From contig JBOGVG010000103.1 in NCBI GenBank assembly GCA_050692435.1, positions 1-64,000 on the forward strand: a stretch of 64,000 bases of DNA. Direction: 5' to 3'. Shown one piece after another: positions 57,877 through 64,000 of this stretch; the first letter of the stretch is position 1; each line of letters opens with the position of its first letter. Made by a program: the position numbers and the translations under genes. Source of the DNA: AC-69 sp050692435. GTDB taxonomy: Bacteria > Actinomycetota > UBA4738 > HRBIN12. The notes below the pieces were generated by a model. That model was not told where the DNA came from, did no database searches, and saw only the letters and a program-made list of their open reading frames with translations.

Positions 57877-58737
57877 ATGGCGGTGAGCGAGGCCTGGAAG
57901 ACAGCCGAGCAGGCCGCCCGCGCGGCGCAGGTGGAGCTTCGGCCCTGCACTTCCCTGGAAGATGCCGACGAGATCCTGCGGATCATGATCGCCACCTGGG
58001 GAGAGCACCAGTTCGTGCCCAGGGAGATGATCCGGGCCCTGTCCGACAGCGGGAACGAACCGTACGGGGCGTTTCGGCAAGGCGAGATGGTCGGCTATGT
58101 CCTGGGGTGGATGGGGTCCGACCGAGACGGGCCGCACGTCCATTCCCACATGCTCGCGGTTGCTCCCGAGCTCCGCTCTCGGGGCGTGGGGTACGCCCTG
58201 AAGCTCGCGCAGCGGGCCCAGGCCCTCGAGCAGGGCTACGGCGTGGTCCGGTGGACCTTCGACCCGCTCCAGTCCCGCAACGCGCACTTCAACATCGGCA
58301 AGCTCGGGGTGGTATGCGACCGGTTCCACCGCAACTTCTACGGGGCCATGACGGACGTGATGAATCGAGGGGAGCGGAGCGACCGGCTCGTGGTGCGGTG
58401 GGACCTGGACCGGGCGGCCGGACCTCGGCCGGTCCCGAAGGGTGACGAGGTCGCCGTGCTCGAGGCGAACGGACCGGACAATCTGCCCCGACCGGTGCGC
58501 GCGGAGCCGATCGCGCCGGACGGAGGGAGCCTGCGGGTGTGCATCCCCCACGACTACGCGGGCATGAAGCAACGGGACCCGGGCCTGGCAGCTGAATGGC
58601 GAGAGGCCGTGGGAGATGTGTTGGAGGAGTGTTTCGGCCACGGCGCGATCGTCGTGGCCTTCGGCTCGGCCGGCGACCGAGCGCCGGGTTACCGCCTCGT
58701 CTTCCCAGGCGCCGCCGACGATTGGGCGGGCCGATGA
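57877..58737 (+). CDS. GNAT acetyltransferase-like protein (COG3375 type)
   Basis: 286 residues from the ATG at 57877. GNAT-like core: IATWGEHQFVPREMIRALSD near 38, VGYVLGWM near 70, HSHMLAVAPELRSRGVGYAL near 88 with the acetyl-CoA loop R-SRGVGYAL, and GYGVVRWTFDPLQSRNAHFN near 112. The C-terminal 140 residues do not match a family I know. COG3375 genes commonly precede menC/enolase-superfamily genes, and here the two overlap by ATGA. The substrate is unknown. Confidence 0.82.
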   Translation: MAVSEAWKTAEQAARAAQVELRPCTSLEDADEILRIMIATWGEHQFVPREMIRALSDSGNEPYGAFRQGEMVGYVLGWMGSDRDGPHVHSHMLAVAPELRSRGVGYALKLAQRAQALEQGYGVVRWTFDPLQSRNAHFNIGKLGVVCDRFHRNFYGAMTDVMNRGERSDRLVVRWDLDRAAGPRPVPKGDEVAVLEANGPDNLPRPVRAEPIAPDGGSLRVCIPHDYAGMKQRDPGLAAEWREAVGDVLEECFGHGAIVVAFGSAGDRAPGYRLVFPGAADDWAGR

Positions 58738-59903
58738 CGCGGATCCGGGCCGTCGAGCTCCGGCTGGTCTCGCTCCCCTTGGTGCGTCCCTTCAGGACCA
58801 GCTTTGGCCAGGAGACGGAGAAGGTCTGCATCGTGGCACGGGTGGAGACCGACGACGCCGAGGGATGGGGCGAGTGCGTGACCGGTCCCGAACCGGGGTT
58901 CTCGGAGGAGTTCAACGAGGGTGCCTGGTCCGTGATCCGCGACTTCCTCGCCCCGGCCCTGTTCGGGGCGGGCGACATCTCGGCCGAGGGGCTGGATTGG
59001 GCTTTCGCCTTCGTCCGAGGGAACCCCATGGCCAAGGCCACCCTGATCGACGCCGTACTCGATGCGGAGCTTCGGGCGGGGGGAGCCTCACTCGCCCGGT
59101 ACCTCGGTGCCGAGCGAGACCGGGTGGCGTGTGGCGTCTCCGTGGGCATCGCCCCCACCGCCGAGGCGTTGGTGGAAGAGATCGGCAGCTATCTGGCCGA
59201 GGGATACCGACGGATCAAGCTGAAGATCCAGCCTGGCCTCGACGTCGAGCGGGTGGCCCCGGTGCGCGAGGCCTACCCCGAGGTCCTCCTGTCGGTAGAC
59301 GCGAACGCCGCGTACACGCTGGAGGATGCCGGGACCTTCCTGGCCCTCGACGCCTTCGACCTGCTCATGGTGGAGCAGCCCTTGCACCACGAGGACCTGG
59401 TGGACCACGCGGAGTTGCAACGGCGGATCCGCACGGACATCTGCCTGGACGAATCGATCCGCTCGGCGACCGGGGCGGGGGCCGCGTTGACGCTCGGTTC
59501 CTGCCGGATCGTGAACATCAAGCAGGGACGGGTCGGTGGGTTGCTGGAGGCGAGGCGCGTCCACGACGTCTGCCGTTCCGGGGGTGTTCCGGTGTGGTGC
59601 GGAGGGATGCTCGAGACCGGGATCGGCCGGGCAGCCAACCTGGCCCTGGCGGCGCTCCCCGGATTCACCTTGCCCGGGGACACGAGCGCCAGCCGCCGGT
59701 ACTTCCACGAGGACCTCACCGAGCCCTTCGAGATGGACTCCGACGGGACGATGGCCGTGCCCCAGGGGCCGGGGCTCGGCGTGGAGCCCCGCCCCGAGCG
59801 CCTCACGGAATGCACCGTCCGGACGGAGCTCCTGAGAAAAGGTGACAAGATCGCCCATCCCGGCTTGACCGCCGGAGGTGGAGTCCCATACAGTGCGCGA
59901 TGA
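58734..59903 (+). CDS. menC: o-Succinylbenzoate synthase (MenC) of the enolase superfamily
   Basis: 389 residues, ATG overlapping the upstream stop. Enolase-superfamily layout: capping domain to about 125, catalytic Lys pair in RRIKLKIQPGL near 160, metal ligands Asp in LLSVDANAAYTLEDA near 185, Glu in LMVEQPLHHEDLVDH near 212, and Asp in ICLDESIRSATGAG near 240, then the second Lys in CRIVNIKQGRVGG near 260. WCGGMLETGIGRAANLALAA near 290 is typical of MenC. It dehydrates SHCHC to o-succinylbenzoate, completing the menaquinone set 24 kb from the main cluster. The C-terminal 20 residues are non-conserved. Confidence 0.9.
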   Translation: MTRIRAVELRLVSLPLVRPFRTSFGQETEKVCIVARVETDDAEGWGECVTGPEPGFSEEFNEGAWSVIRDFLAPALFGAGDISAEGLDWAFAFVRGNPMAKATLIDAVLDAELRAGGASLARYLGAERDRVACGVSVGIAPTAEALVEEIGSYLAEGYRRIKLKIQPGLDVERVAPVREAYPEVLLSVDANAAYTLEDAGTFLALDAFDLLMVEQPLHHEDLVDHAELQRRIRTDICLDESIRSATGAGAALTLGSCRIVNIKQGRVGGLLEARRVHDVCRSGGVPVWCGGMLETGIGRAANLALAALPGFTLPGDTSASRRYFHEDLTEPFEMDSDGTMAVPQGPGLGVEPRPERLTECTVRTELLRKGDKIAHPGLTAGGGVPYSAR

Positions 59904-59945
59904 GAGGCCGCTGGGACCTTCGGGTTTCGGCGGTCTCTCGCTTTT
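59902..59945 (+). terminator. Imperfect terminator after menC
   Basis: GAGAGGCCG ... CGGCGGTCTCTC with a GGT bulge and an 18-nt loop, followed by GCTTTTG. It lies at the beginning of a 260-bp gap before the Mau-like cluster. The rest of the gap holds the promoter at 60066-60093 and nothing else recognisable. Confidence 0.4.
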
Positions 59946-60065
59946 GCGCCCCGTGCCCGGCCCGTCCCCTCTCCTCCAGCGACGTCCCCGCCTGAGGCGG
60001 CCGGTGGGCCCCTCACGACCCGCCCCGTGACCCTGCCGACGTGGCCCCTCACGTTCCAGATGTGG

Positions 60066-60093
60066 TTGACCGTTCCGCCCGGCGAGGTACTTT
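60066..60093 (+). promoter_or_regulatory. Promoter of the Mau-like cluster
   Basis: TTGACC (60066-60071), 16-bp spacer, TACTTT (60088-60093). The leader to the ATG at 60164 would be about 65 nt and contains a GAGGGTG ribosome-binding site. Confidence 0.6.
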
Positions 60094-60163
60094 GCGGGGG
60101 GCCTCCGGTCGCGCCATGCTAGGGGGCGGGCGTGGGCCGAGAGATGCGAACGAGGGTGATGCG

Positions 60164-60796
60164 ATGAAGAAGCGTATTCTGCGGGCGGGCGAGATCGAGA
60201 TCGAGGACTCCCAGGGCAAGGTCCGGGCCCGGCTGGGGGTGACGAACGACGACTCGCCGTTCATGGCCCTCTACGGCTCCGACGAGCGGCTCCGGGCCCG
60301 GTTCGGCGTCCAGCTCGACGGGTCGGCCGGGCTGGCCATCGCGGACGACGAGGGCAAGGTTCGGGCCACGTTCGGCCTGTTCTCTGACGGCTCGGCCAGC
60401 TTGGCCATGGTCGACAGGAACGGGAAGGTTCGCGCCAAGTTCGGGCTGGGGACCGAGGGTTCCCCCACCCTGGCCCTCCGTAACAAGGACGGGCAGCTCG
60501 GGTTCGTGTACAGCCTTGCGCAGCAAGGCTCTCCAACGATCTCCCTCCAAGACGAGGACGGGAAGGTCCGGGTCCGGCTGGGGCTGGCCGCGGAGGGGTC
60601 ACCGATCCTCCGCCTGCTGAACAGGGAAGGCGAGCTCAGGGCGATCATGGGCCTCACCTCGGACGGCACGCCGGTGATCCAGTTCATGGACAAGAGGGGC
60701 GAGCCCATGTGGATGGCGCCCGAGAAGTTCCCCGAGGAGTTCTCCATCGAGGGGGAGCCCATGGCCGAGCCCGTACCGGACCCCGGGGAGGCCTAG
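60164..60796 (+). CDS. Seven-fold 23-residue repeat protein, first gene of the Mau-like cluster
   Basis: 210 residues from the ATG at 60164. After MKKRILRAGEIEIEDSQ come seven tandem units of about 23 residues with consensus GKVRAxFGLxxDGSPxLxLx plus DxD, e.g. GKVRATFGLFSDGSASLAMV and GKVRVRLGLAAEGSPILRLL. The Gly-Ser-Pro and hydrophobic alternation predict a beta-solenoid or beta-hairpin stack. There is no signal peptide, so it is cytoplasmic unless exported non-classically. Its function is unknown; coupling to the Mau-like genes is by a 4-bp gap with a Shine-Dalgarno inside its 3' end. Confidence 0.82.
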   Translation: MKKRILRAGEIEIEDSQGKVRARLGVTNDDSPFMALYGSDERLRARFGVQLDGSAGLAIADDEGKVRATFGLFSDGSASLAMVDRNGKVRAKFGLGTEGSPTLALRNKDGQLGFVYSLAQQGSPTISLQDEDGKVRVRLGLAAEGSPILRLLNREGELRAIMGLTSDGTPVIQFMDKRGEPMWMAPEKFPEEFSIEGEPMAEPVPDPGEA

Positions 60797-60800
60797 CCGG

Positions 60801-61313
60801 GTGTCCGGCTGGTGGGTGGCCGCCTTCGCAGTCCAATGGGTACTGGTCGTCGTCCTGTGCGTCGTGGTGGTGGCCCTGGCCAGGCAGGTGGGCGTCCTCC
60901 ACCTGCGCCTCGGACCGCTGGGCGCGCTGGAGGTCGATGAGGAGGGGCCGCCCCTCGGCGAGCCCGCCCAGCCGGTGACCGCCAGCGGACCCGATGGCGT
61001 TCCGACCGTGCTCGGAGGCCCCGGTCTGGGGCGCCTCGTCATGTTCGTCTCGCCCACCTGTCCCCTCTGCGAGCAGGTCCTTCCCTCGGTGGCCGCCGCG
61101 GCAAGCCTCTCCGGCCTGGTCCCGCAGGTGGTGTCGGACCCTGCTGCCGAGCACGCCTGGGGGGTGCCGGGCGTTCCTTTCGTGGTGGTCCTGAACGAGG
61201 CGGGCGTTGTGCGGGCCAAAGGCACCGTGAACAACCTCGAGCAGCTCGAGGGGCTGGTGGACACGGCCTCCCGCCGCGCGGCCGAGCGGATCTTGGGGGT
61301 ACCCGCCGGCTGA
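60801..61313 (+). CDS. MauD-like membrane-anchored thiol-disulfide protein
   Basis: 170 residues, GTG start with GGGGAGG upstream. N-terminal helix (VAAFAVQWVLVVVLCVVVVA), then a thioredoxin-like outside domain with the redox motif CPLC in FVSPTCPLCEQVLPSV near 82 and a cis-Pro region GVPGVPFVVVLN near 125. The arrangement (anchor plus CPxC thioredoxin fold, next to MauE- and MauA-like genes) is that of MauD, which is required for disulfide formation in methylamine dehydrogenase. The stop overlaps the next start by TGATG. Confidence 0.85.
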   Translation: MSGWWVAAFAVQWVLVVVLCVVVVALARQVGVLHLRLGPLGALEVDEEGPPLGEPAQPVTASGPDGVPTVLGGPGLGRLVMFVSPTCPLCEQVLPSVAAAASLSGLVPQVVSDPAAEHAWGVPGVPFVVVLNEAGVVRAKGTVNNLEQLEGLVDTASRRAAERILGVPAG

Positions 61314-61840
61314 TGGGCTCGGATCTTGCCCGCGCCGAGGTCGAGCTGGCCCGCCGGACCAGCCGTCGCTCGTTCCTCGGCACGGTGGGCCGCGCGGTGG
61401 TGGCGTTGGCCGGTGGGCCGTTCGTGGCCGTGGCCCTCGCTCCGGAGCGGGCCGAGGCGCACCACATCTGCGGGCATATCTTCACGACGGGCTCCTGCCC
61501 TCACCCGTACGCGCCGCGCTCCCGGGTCGACGCGTACGGGTTCCCGGTGCATCCCAAGCACGGCTATCCCGTCGACGACGATGGGCGGATCTACACCGAC
61601 ATCCGGCAGCGCCGGCGGAAGGTCTGCCAGGCTCGGGTCCCCGATGAGTACCCGGGCGTGAAGGACCCGCGCTACGGGGGCGGGTGGAGCCGGTGCTGCG
61701 ACGGCAGGGTCCGGCACATCCAGGACTGTTGCTCGAGCTCGCGGATCCGCATCAACGGCGATCCCTCTGTTCGAGGGTACTGCCCGAAGAACCTTCGGGT
61801 GTTCTGCATCACGTACCGGGAGCTGAACGTGGCGTGTTGA
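61313..61840 (+). CDS. TAT-exported Cys-rich MauA-like protein lacking TTQ residues
   Basis: 175 residues. Twin-arginine signal TSRRSFLGTVGRAVVALAGG, very similar in layout to the MauA leader. The mature part has ten cysteines (HICGH, GSCPH, KVCQ, RCCDG, DCCSS, GYCPK, VFCIT, final NVAC), a His-rich start and only one tryptophan (GGGWSRCC). Methylamine dehydrogenase light chain needs two Trp to build TTQ, so this cannot be a functional TTQ enzyme. No heavy chain or MauG is present. It is probably a disulfide-rich exported protein oxidised by the neighbouring MauD/MauE-like proteins; its function is unknown. Confidence 0.78.
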   Translation: MGSDLARAEVELARRTSRRSFLGTVGRAVVALAGGPFVAVALAPERAEAHHICGHIFTTGSCPHPYAPRSRVDAYGFPVHPKHGYPVDDDGRIYTDIRQRRRKVCQARVPDEYPGVKDPRYGGGWSRCCDGRVRHIQDCCSSSRIRINGDPSVRGYCPKNLRVFCITYRELNVAC

Positions 61841-61911
61841 CGGAGCCTGTGGCGATCGCCGTGGTCGTGGCGTCGCTCGTCGCGGGGGTGTCCACGCTCT
61901 TCGGCCCCTGA
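61837..61911 (+). CDS. 24-residue transmembrane micropeptide in the Mau-like operon
   Basis: TTG start at 61837 forms a TTGA overlap with the MauA-like stop, the same coupling used throughout this genome with ATG or GTG. The peptide is MTEPVAIAVVVASLVAGVST followed by LFGP: one hydrophobic helix with an acidic N-terminus and no basic residues. It ends 9 nt before the MauE-like ATG. Too short for automated calling. It may be a subunit or regulator of the MauE-like membrane protein. Confidence 0.5.
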   Translation: MTEPVAIAVVVASLVAGVSTLFGP

Positions 61912-61920
61912 GGGCTCTCG

Positions 61921-63057
61921 ATGGTGGAGACCATCACGCCCGTGGTGCACGGGGGACGAAGGGGAAGGTGGGCGGGAGACGTGGCGCTCCACGTGGCCGG
62001 CGCGACGCTTTCGGCCGCGGCGTTCGGGGCGATCCTGGGGGCGGCCGGGTCGGTCCTAGGGGCTCCATGGGGACGTGGGGGCCTGGTGGTCGTCGTCGTG
62101 GCCTCGGTGATCTACCTGCTGCGCGAGGCGGGGGTGGTACCGGTGCCCGTTCCCCAGCTCCGCCGTCAGGTGCCCGAGTGGTGGCGGGCCTTCTTCCCGG
62201 CCCCGGTGGCGTCGTTCCTGTACGGGGCGGGCCTGGGGATCGGCTTCCTCACGTTCTTGCGACAAGGGACGCTGGTCGCCGTCGCCGCGGCCGCGGCTTC
62301 GTCGGGGAGGCCCGGTGTGGGAGCGTTGCTCGTCGCTCCATTCGGGGTCGCGCGGGGCCTGTCGGTGCTCGCGACGGCCCGGATCCGAGCGCCGGAGGAG
62401 GGGCGGGCGCTGATCGGACGCCTGGAGGCCGCGGCGTCGGCACCGGCGTGGCGGACCGCCCATGTCGCCGCCTTGGGCGCGATGACGGCGACGACGGCCT
62501 TCGCCGTGGCAGGCTCCGGGGCCGGCGTCCGGGTCGGAGCGGTGGCGGCTGGAGTGCTCGGCGCGGTGTTCGCCTGGTCCGCCGGGGGCAAGCTCCTGAG
62601 CCCGAGGGACTGGCGCCGGGCCCGCTCCGCCCACGGTCTGCGAGGCCCGCTCGACCAGTTCGCCGCGATCGGCGCACCGGTCGCGGAGGCCGGGGTCCTC
62701 GGGCTCGTCGTCGTCGGGTTGCACCGAACGGCCGGCATCGCCGGTCTGCCCCTGCTACTCGTGTTCTCGCTCGCCGTCCTGCGGGCTCGGCGAAGGGCCG
62801 GGGACCTCGTTCCGTGTGGGTGCTTCGGAACGGTAAAGGCGCATGACTACCGGGTGCTGCTCCTTCGGAACGCGGTCCTGACCGTTGCCGCGGCGGTCGC
62901 CGCGGTCTGGGGGGTGGATAGCCCTCGGCTTCGGACTCCGGGGATCCCCACCGGCCCCGACGTTCTCCCCCTGGCCTTCGCCGTCGTCGGCCTGAGCGTG
63001 GCGGCGTGGACGATGGTGCGGTCGGTCCGATCCCTCGGCCGGCGGGGAGCTGCGTGA
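61921..63057 (+). CDS. MauE/DoxX-like redox membrane protein with an extra N-terminal membrane domain
   Basis: 378 residues. The C-terminal 180 residues are MauE-like: FAWSAGGKLLSPRDWRRARS near 220, four helices, and the characteristic DLVPCGCFGTVKAHDY near 298. The N-terminal half has about five more helices (AFGAILGAAGSVLGAP, GGLVVVVVASVIYLLREAGV, FLYGAGLGIGFLTFLRQG) that could be a CcdA- or DsbD-like electron-transfer module. MauE is needed with MauD for disulfide maturation of the methylamine dehydrogenase light chain. Here the pair probably serves the Cys-rich protein upstream. GTGA coupling to the next gene. Confidence 0.8.
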   Translation: MVETITPVVHGGRRGRWAGDVALHVAGATLSAAAFGAILGAAGSVLGAPWGRGGLVVVVVASVIYLLREAGVVPVPVPQLRRQVPEWWRAFFPAPVASFLYGAGLGIGFLTFLRQGTLVAVAAAAASSGRPGVGALLVAPFGVARGLSVLATARIRAPEEGRALIGRLEAAASAPAWRTAHVAALGAMTATTAFAVAGSGAGVRVGAVAAGVLGAVFAWSAGGKLLSPRDWRRARSAHGLRGPLDQFAAIGAPVAEAGVLGLVVVGLHRTAGIAGLPLLLVFSLAVLRARRRAGDLVPCGCFGTVKAHDYRVLLLRNAVLTVAAAVAAVWGVDSPRLRTPGIPTGPDVLPLAFAVVGLSVAAWTMVRSVRSLGRRGAA

Positions 63058-63668
63058 AACGAGGGTTCCGCGGCGTCACGATGGTGGTCGCGGTGCTGGC
63101 GTCGATAGGGCTCTCCGCGATCATCCCGGCCCTCGCCGCCCGGACGAACCTGGGCGATGCGAACGACAGCCCCGGGCCCCTGGACCTGCGGCACATTCGG
63201 TTCGACCAGGACGCCGGCCCGGCCTCATGGGCGCTGCACACGTTCGGCTCCTGGACCGTCGACGACATCCAGGACTCGGGCTTCGTGTTGGTGATCCTCG
63301 ACACGCTGGGGAGCCCCGACGAGGACTACCTAGTTGTCGTCCGGTCCGACGGACCGAAGCTGGTCGGCCTGCTCCTCCGTCGGCGGACGGGCGGCCGGGA
63401 CACCGAGATCGGCCGGGTCCGGGTGGCGAAGTCCGGAGCCGATGGGGTCACGATGACGGTGGACATGGGCAAGCTGAATTTCGGGCCGACGCGAACGTTG
63501 TACTTCTGGTGGGTACTCTCGCAGTTCACCGGGAAGGAATGTCCGCGGACCTGTCTGGACCGCGCGCCCGAGGAACGGGCCGTGCAGCAGAAGATCCCGA
63601 GCCCGTCGCCCACGCCCACCCCCTCACCCAGTCCCACCGACAGCCCCACGCCGTCGCCGAGCCCGTAA
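63054..63668 (+). CDS. Exported protein with Pro-Ser-Pro tail, last gene of the Mau-like cluster
   Basis: 204 residues, GTG start (GTGA overlap). Signal peptide GVTMVVAVLASIGLSAIIPA with ALAA cleavage. The middle domain (about 45-165) has alternating beta-like segments (GFVLVILDTLGSPDEDYLVV, TLYFWWVLSQFTG) and a Cys pair (ECPRTCLDRA). The C-terminus is SPSPTPTPSPSPTDSPTPSP, a cell-wall-spanning type linker with nothing after it. I do not recognise the domain. It may be the surface partner of the cluster. Confidence 0.78.
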   Translation: MKRGFRGVTMVVAVLASIGLSAIIPALAARTNLGDANDSPGPLDLRHIRFDQDAGPASWALHTFGSWTVDDIQDSGFVLVILDTLGSPDEDYLVVVRSDGPKLVGLLLRRRTGGRDTEIGRVRVAKSGADGVTMTVDMGKLNFGPTRTLYFWWVLSQFTGKECPRTCLDRAPEERAVQQKIPSPSPTPTPSPSPTDSPTPSPSP

Positions 63669-63692
63669 CCCGAAGGCGGGCGCCTCGGCGCC

Positions 63693-63698
63693 TATGAT
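63693..63698 (+). promoter_or_regulatory. tRNA-Ala -10 element (TATGAT)
   Basis: TATGAT ends 8 nt before the tRNA-Ala 5' end at 63707. No clear -35 is visible. Confidence 0.5.
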
Positions 63699-63706
63699 TG
63701 GGTGCC

Positions 63707-64000
63707 GGGGACGTAGCTCAGTCGGTAGAGCACCTGCTTTGCAACCGGAACAGCTCGAACGGTGTGCTGACCAGCGAAAACGCTCGGTCGGAGCGAGCGA
63801 CACGGGCGCAGTTATCCGCTTAATCTCATGCCGTTGTGGACCGAGTGGGAACGGGTCTCGCGAGCCGGCGGGACCATTCGGTTGACCCTGGGCAGTGAGC
63901 CTTACAGGAAAGATCTCTTCGTAACCGAGGGCGTAGTGAGGCCCAGCGACGTCTACGCGGAGCGAAAGCGGCCGACTGCGACGGTCGGGAGTCGTGAGCA
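63707..64000 (+). tRNA. alaT: tRNA-Ala (anticodon TGC) 5' half, interrupted in the anticodon loop
   Basis: The 5' half is canonical: acceptor GGGGACG, TA, D-arm GCTC-AGTCGGTA-GAGC, A26, anticodon stem CCTGC, loop TTTGCAA (anticodon TGC at 63740-63742). The expected 3' strand GCAGG does not follow; sequence unlike a tRNA continues to the window edge. The exon end CTGCTTT (63734-63740) can pair with GGAACAG (63747-63753), ending in a U-G wobble at the 34/35 junction, as in group I intron P1. The 3' half lies beyond the window. Confidence 0.7.
63741..64000 (+). other. Candidate group I intron (5' part) in tRNA-Ala
   Basis: Begins at the proposed splice site after U34 (63740). P1 forms with the internal guide GGAACAG. 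A strong P2-like hairpin follows: GTGTGCTGACCAGCG, loop AAAA, CGCTCGGTC then GGAGC ... ACAC (about 63763-63803), with a perfect AGCG/CGCT tip and GACC/GGTC stem. The P3-P7 core and the conserved R/S elements are not visible in the 260 nt present, so they would lie beyond 64000. An open frame from 63828 (MPLWTEWERVSRAGGTIRLT ...) runs off the end and could be an intron-encoded protein. It has no LAGLIDADG yet. Confidence 0.55.

Noticed and set aside
61313..61840. Genuine methylamine dehydrogenase light chain
   Set aside because: Only one tryptophan is present, TTQ cannot form, and heavy chain and MauG are missing from the cluster.
1..64000. CRISPR array
   Set aside because: No regularly spaced direct repeats were seen; the only tandem repeats are the short GC units near 4.1 kb and the coding repeats at 60.2 kb.

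Overview
This is about 64 kb of a high-GC (roughly 70 percent) actinobacterial chromosome spanning the replication origin. From the pcnA-type tRNA nucleotidyltransferase to the ileT/alaT tRNA genes, gene order and strand follow the Mycobacterium tuberculosis block Rv3907c to Rv0007 almost gene for gene: pcnA (-), nudix, DUF6049, murJ, pseudokinase, ECF sigma, anti-sigma, trxB, trxA, cwlM (+), parB, parA, rsmG, jag, yidC, yidD, rnpA, rpmH (-), dnaA, dnaN, recF, DUF721, gyrB, gyrA, DUF3566, tRNA-Ile, tRNA-Ala (+). The insertions and splits relative to that order, and the divergence of the proteins, suggest a deep-branching actinomycete rather than a mycobacterium or streptomycete. I see no rRNA, IS element, prophage or CRISPR array.

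Layout. 0.05-4 kb: LacI-regulated sugar ABC transporter with a palindromic operator. 4.2-13.2 kb: SDR, MFS, cupin, lipoprotein, M15 peptidase, DsrE/TusA sulfur-relay pair, LVIVD/PA exported protein, nickel superoxide dismutase with its maturation peptidase, and YchF. 13.2-15.5 kb: MerR-TOBE regulator, MOT1-type molybdate permease and LepB. 15.5-28 kb: CCA-adding enzyme, HExxH membrane protein, solitary PilT, DedA, then the cell-envelope cluster nudix-TauE-DUF6049-MurJ-TadE-like-pseudokinase-sigma-anti-sigma. 27.4-34.8 kb: menaquinone genes (MerR, menG, menF, menD, menA, menB, menE) inserted between the anti-sigma factor and trxB; menC lies apart at 58.7 kb. 34.8-40.8 kb: trxB, trxA, cwlM, LLM oxidoreductase, aminotransferase, ddl. 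40.8-57.4 kb: partition, ribosomal/RNase P, membrane-insertion, replication and gyrase core, with a parS site at the rsmG start and a DnaA-box/DnaA-trio element between dnaA and dnaN. 57.5-64 kb: tRNA-Ile, a small membrane protein, an acetyltransferase and menC, a six-gene Mau-like disulfide cluster, and the 5' half of a tRNA-Ala(TGC) gene interrupted in its anticodon loop.

Two genome-wide habits are clear. Consecutive genes are commonly coupled by ATGA, GTGA or TGATG overlaps. Many operon-leading genes have a TANNNT hexamer 6-10 nt before the start codon and no Shine-Dalgarno sequence, which indicates leaderless mRNAs. The most unusual items are the interrupted tRNA-Ala (likely a group I intron), the Mau-like cluster whose MauA-like protein lacks the second tryptophan needed for TTQ and which contains a 24-residue membrane micropeptide, the unfused MurJ/pseudokinase pair, the aberrant GyrA quinolone region, and an rnpA whose only suitable start lies inside rpmH.
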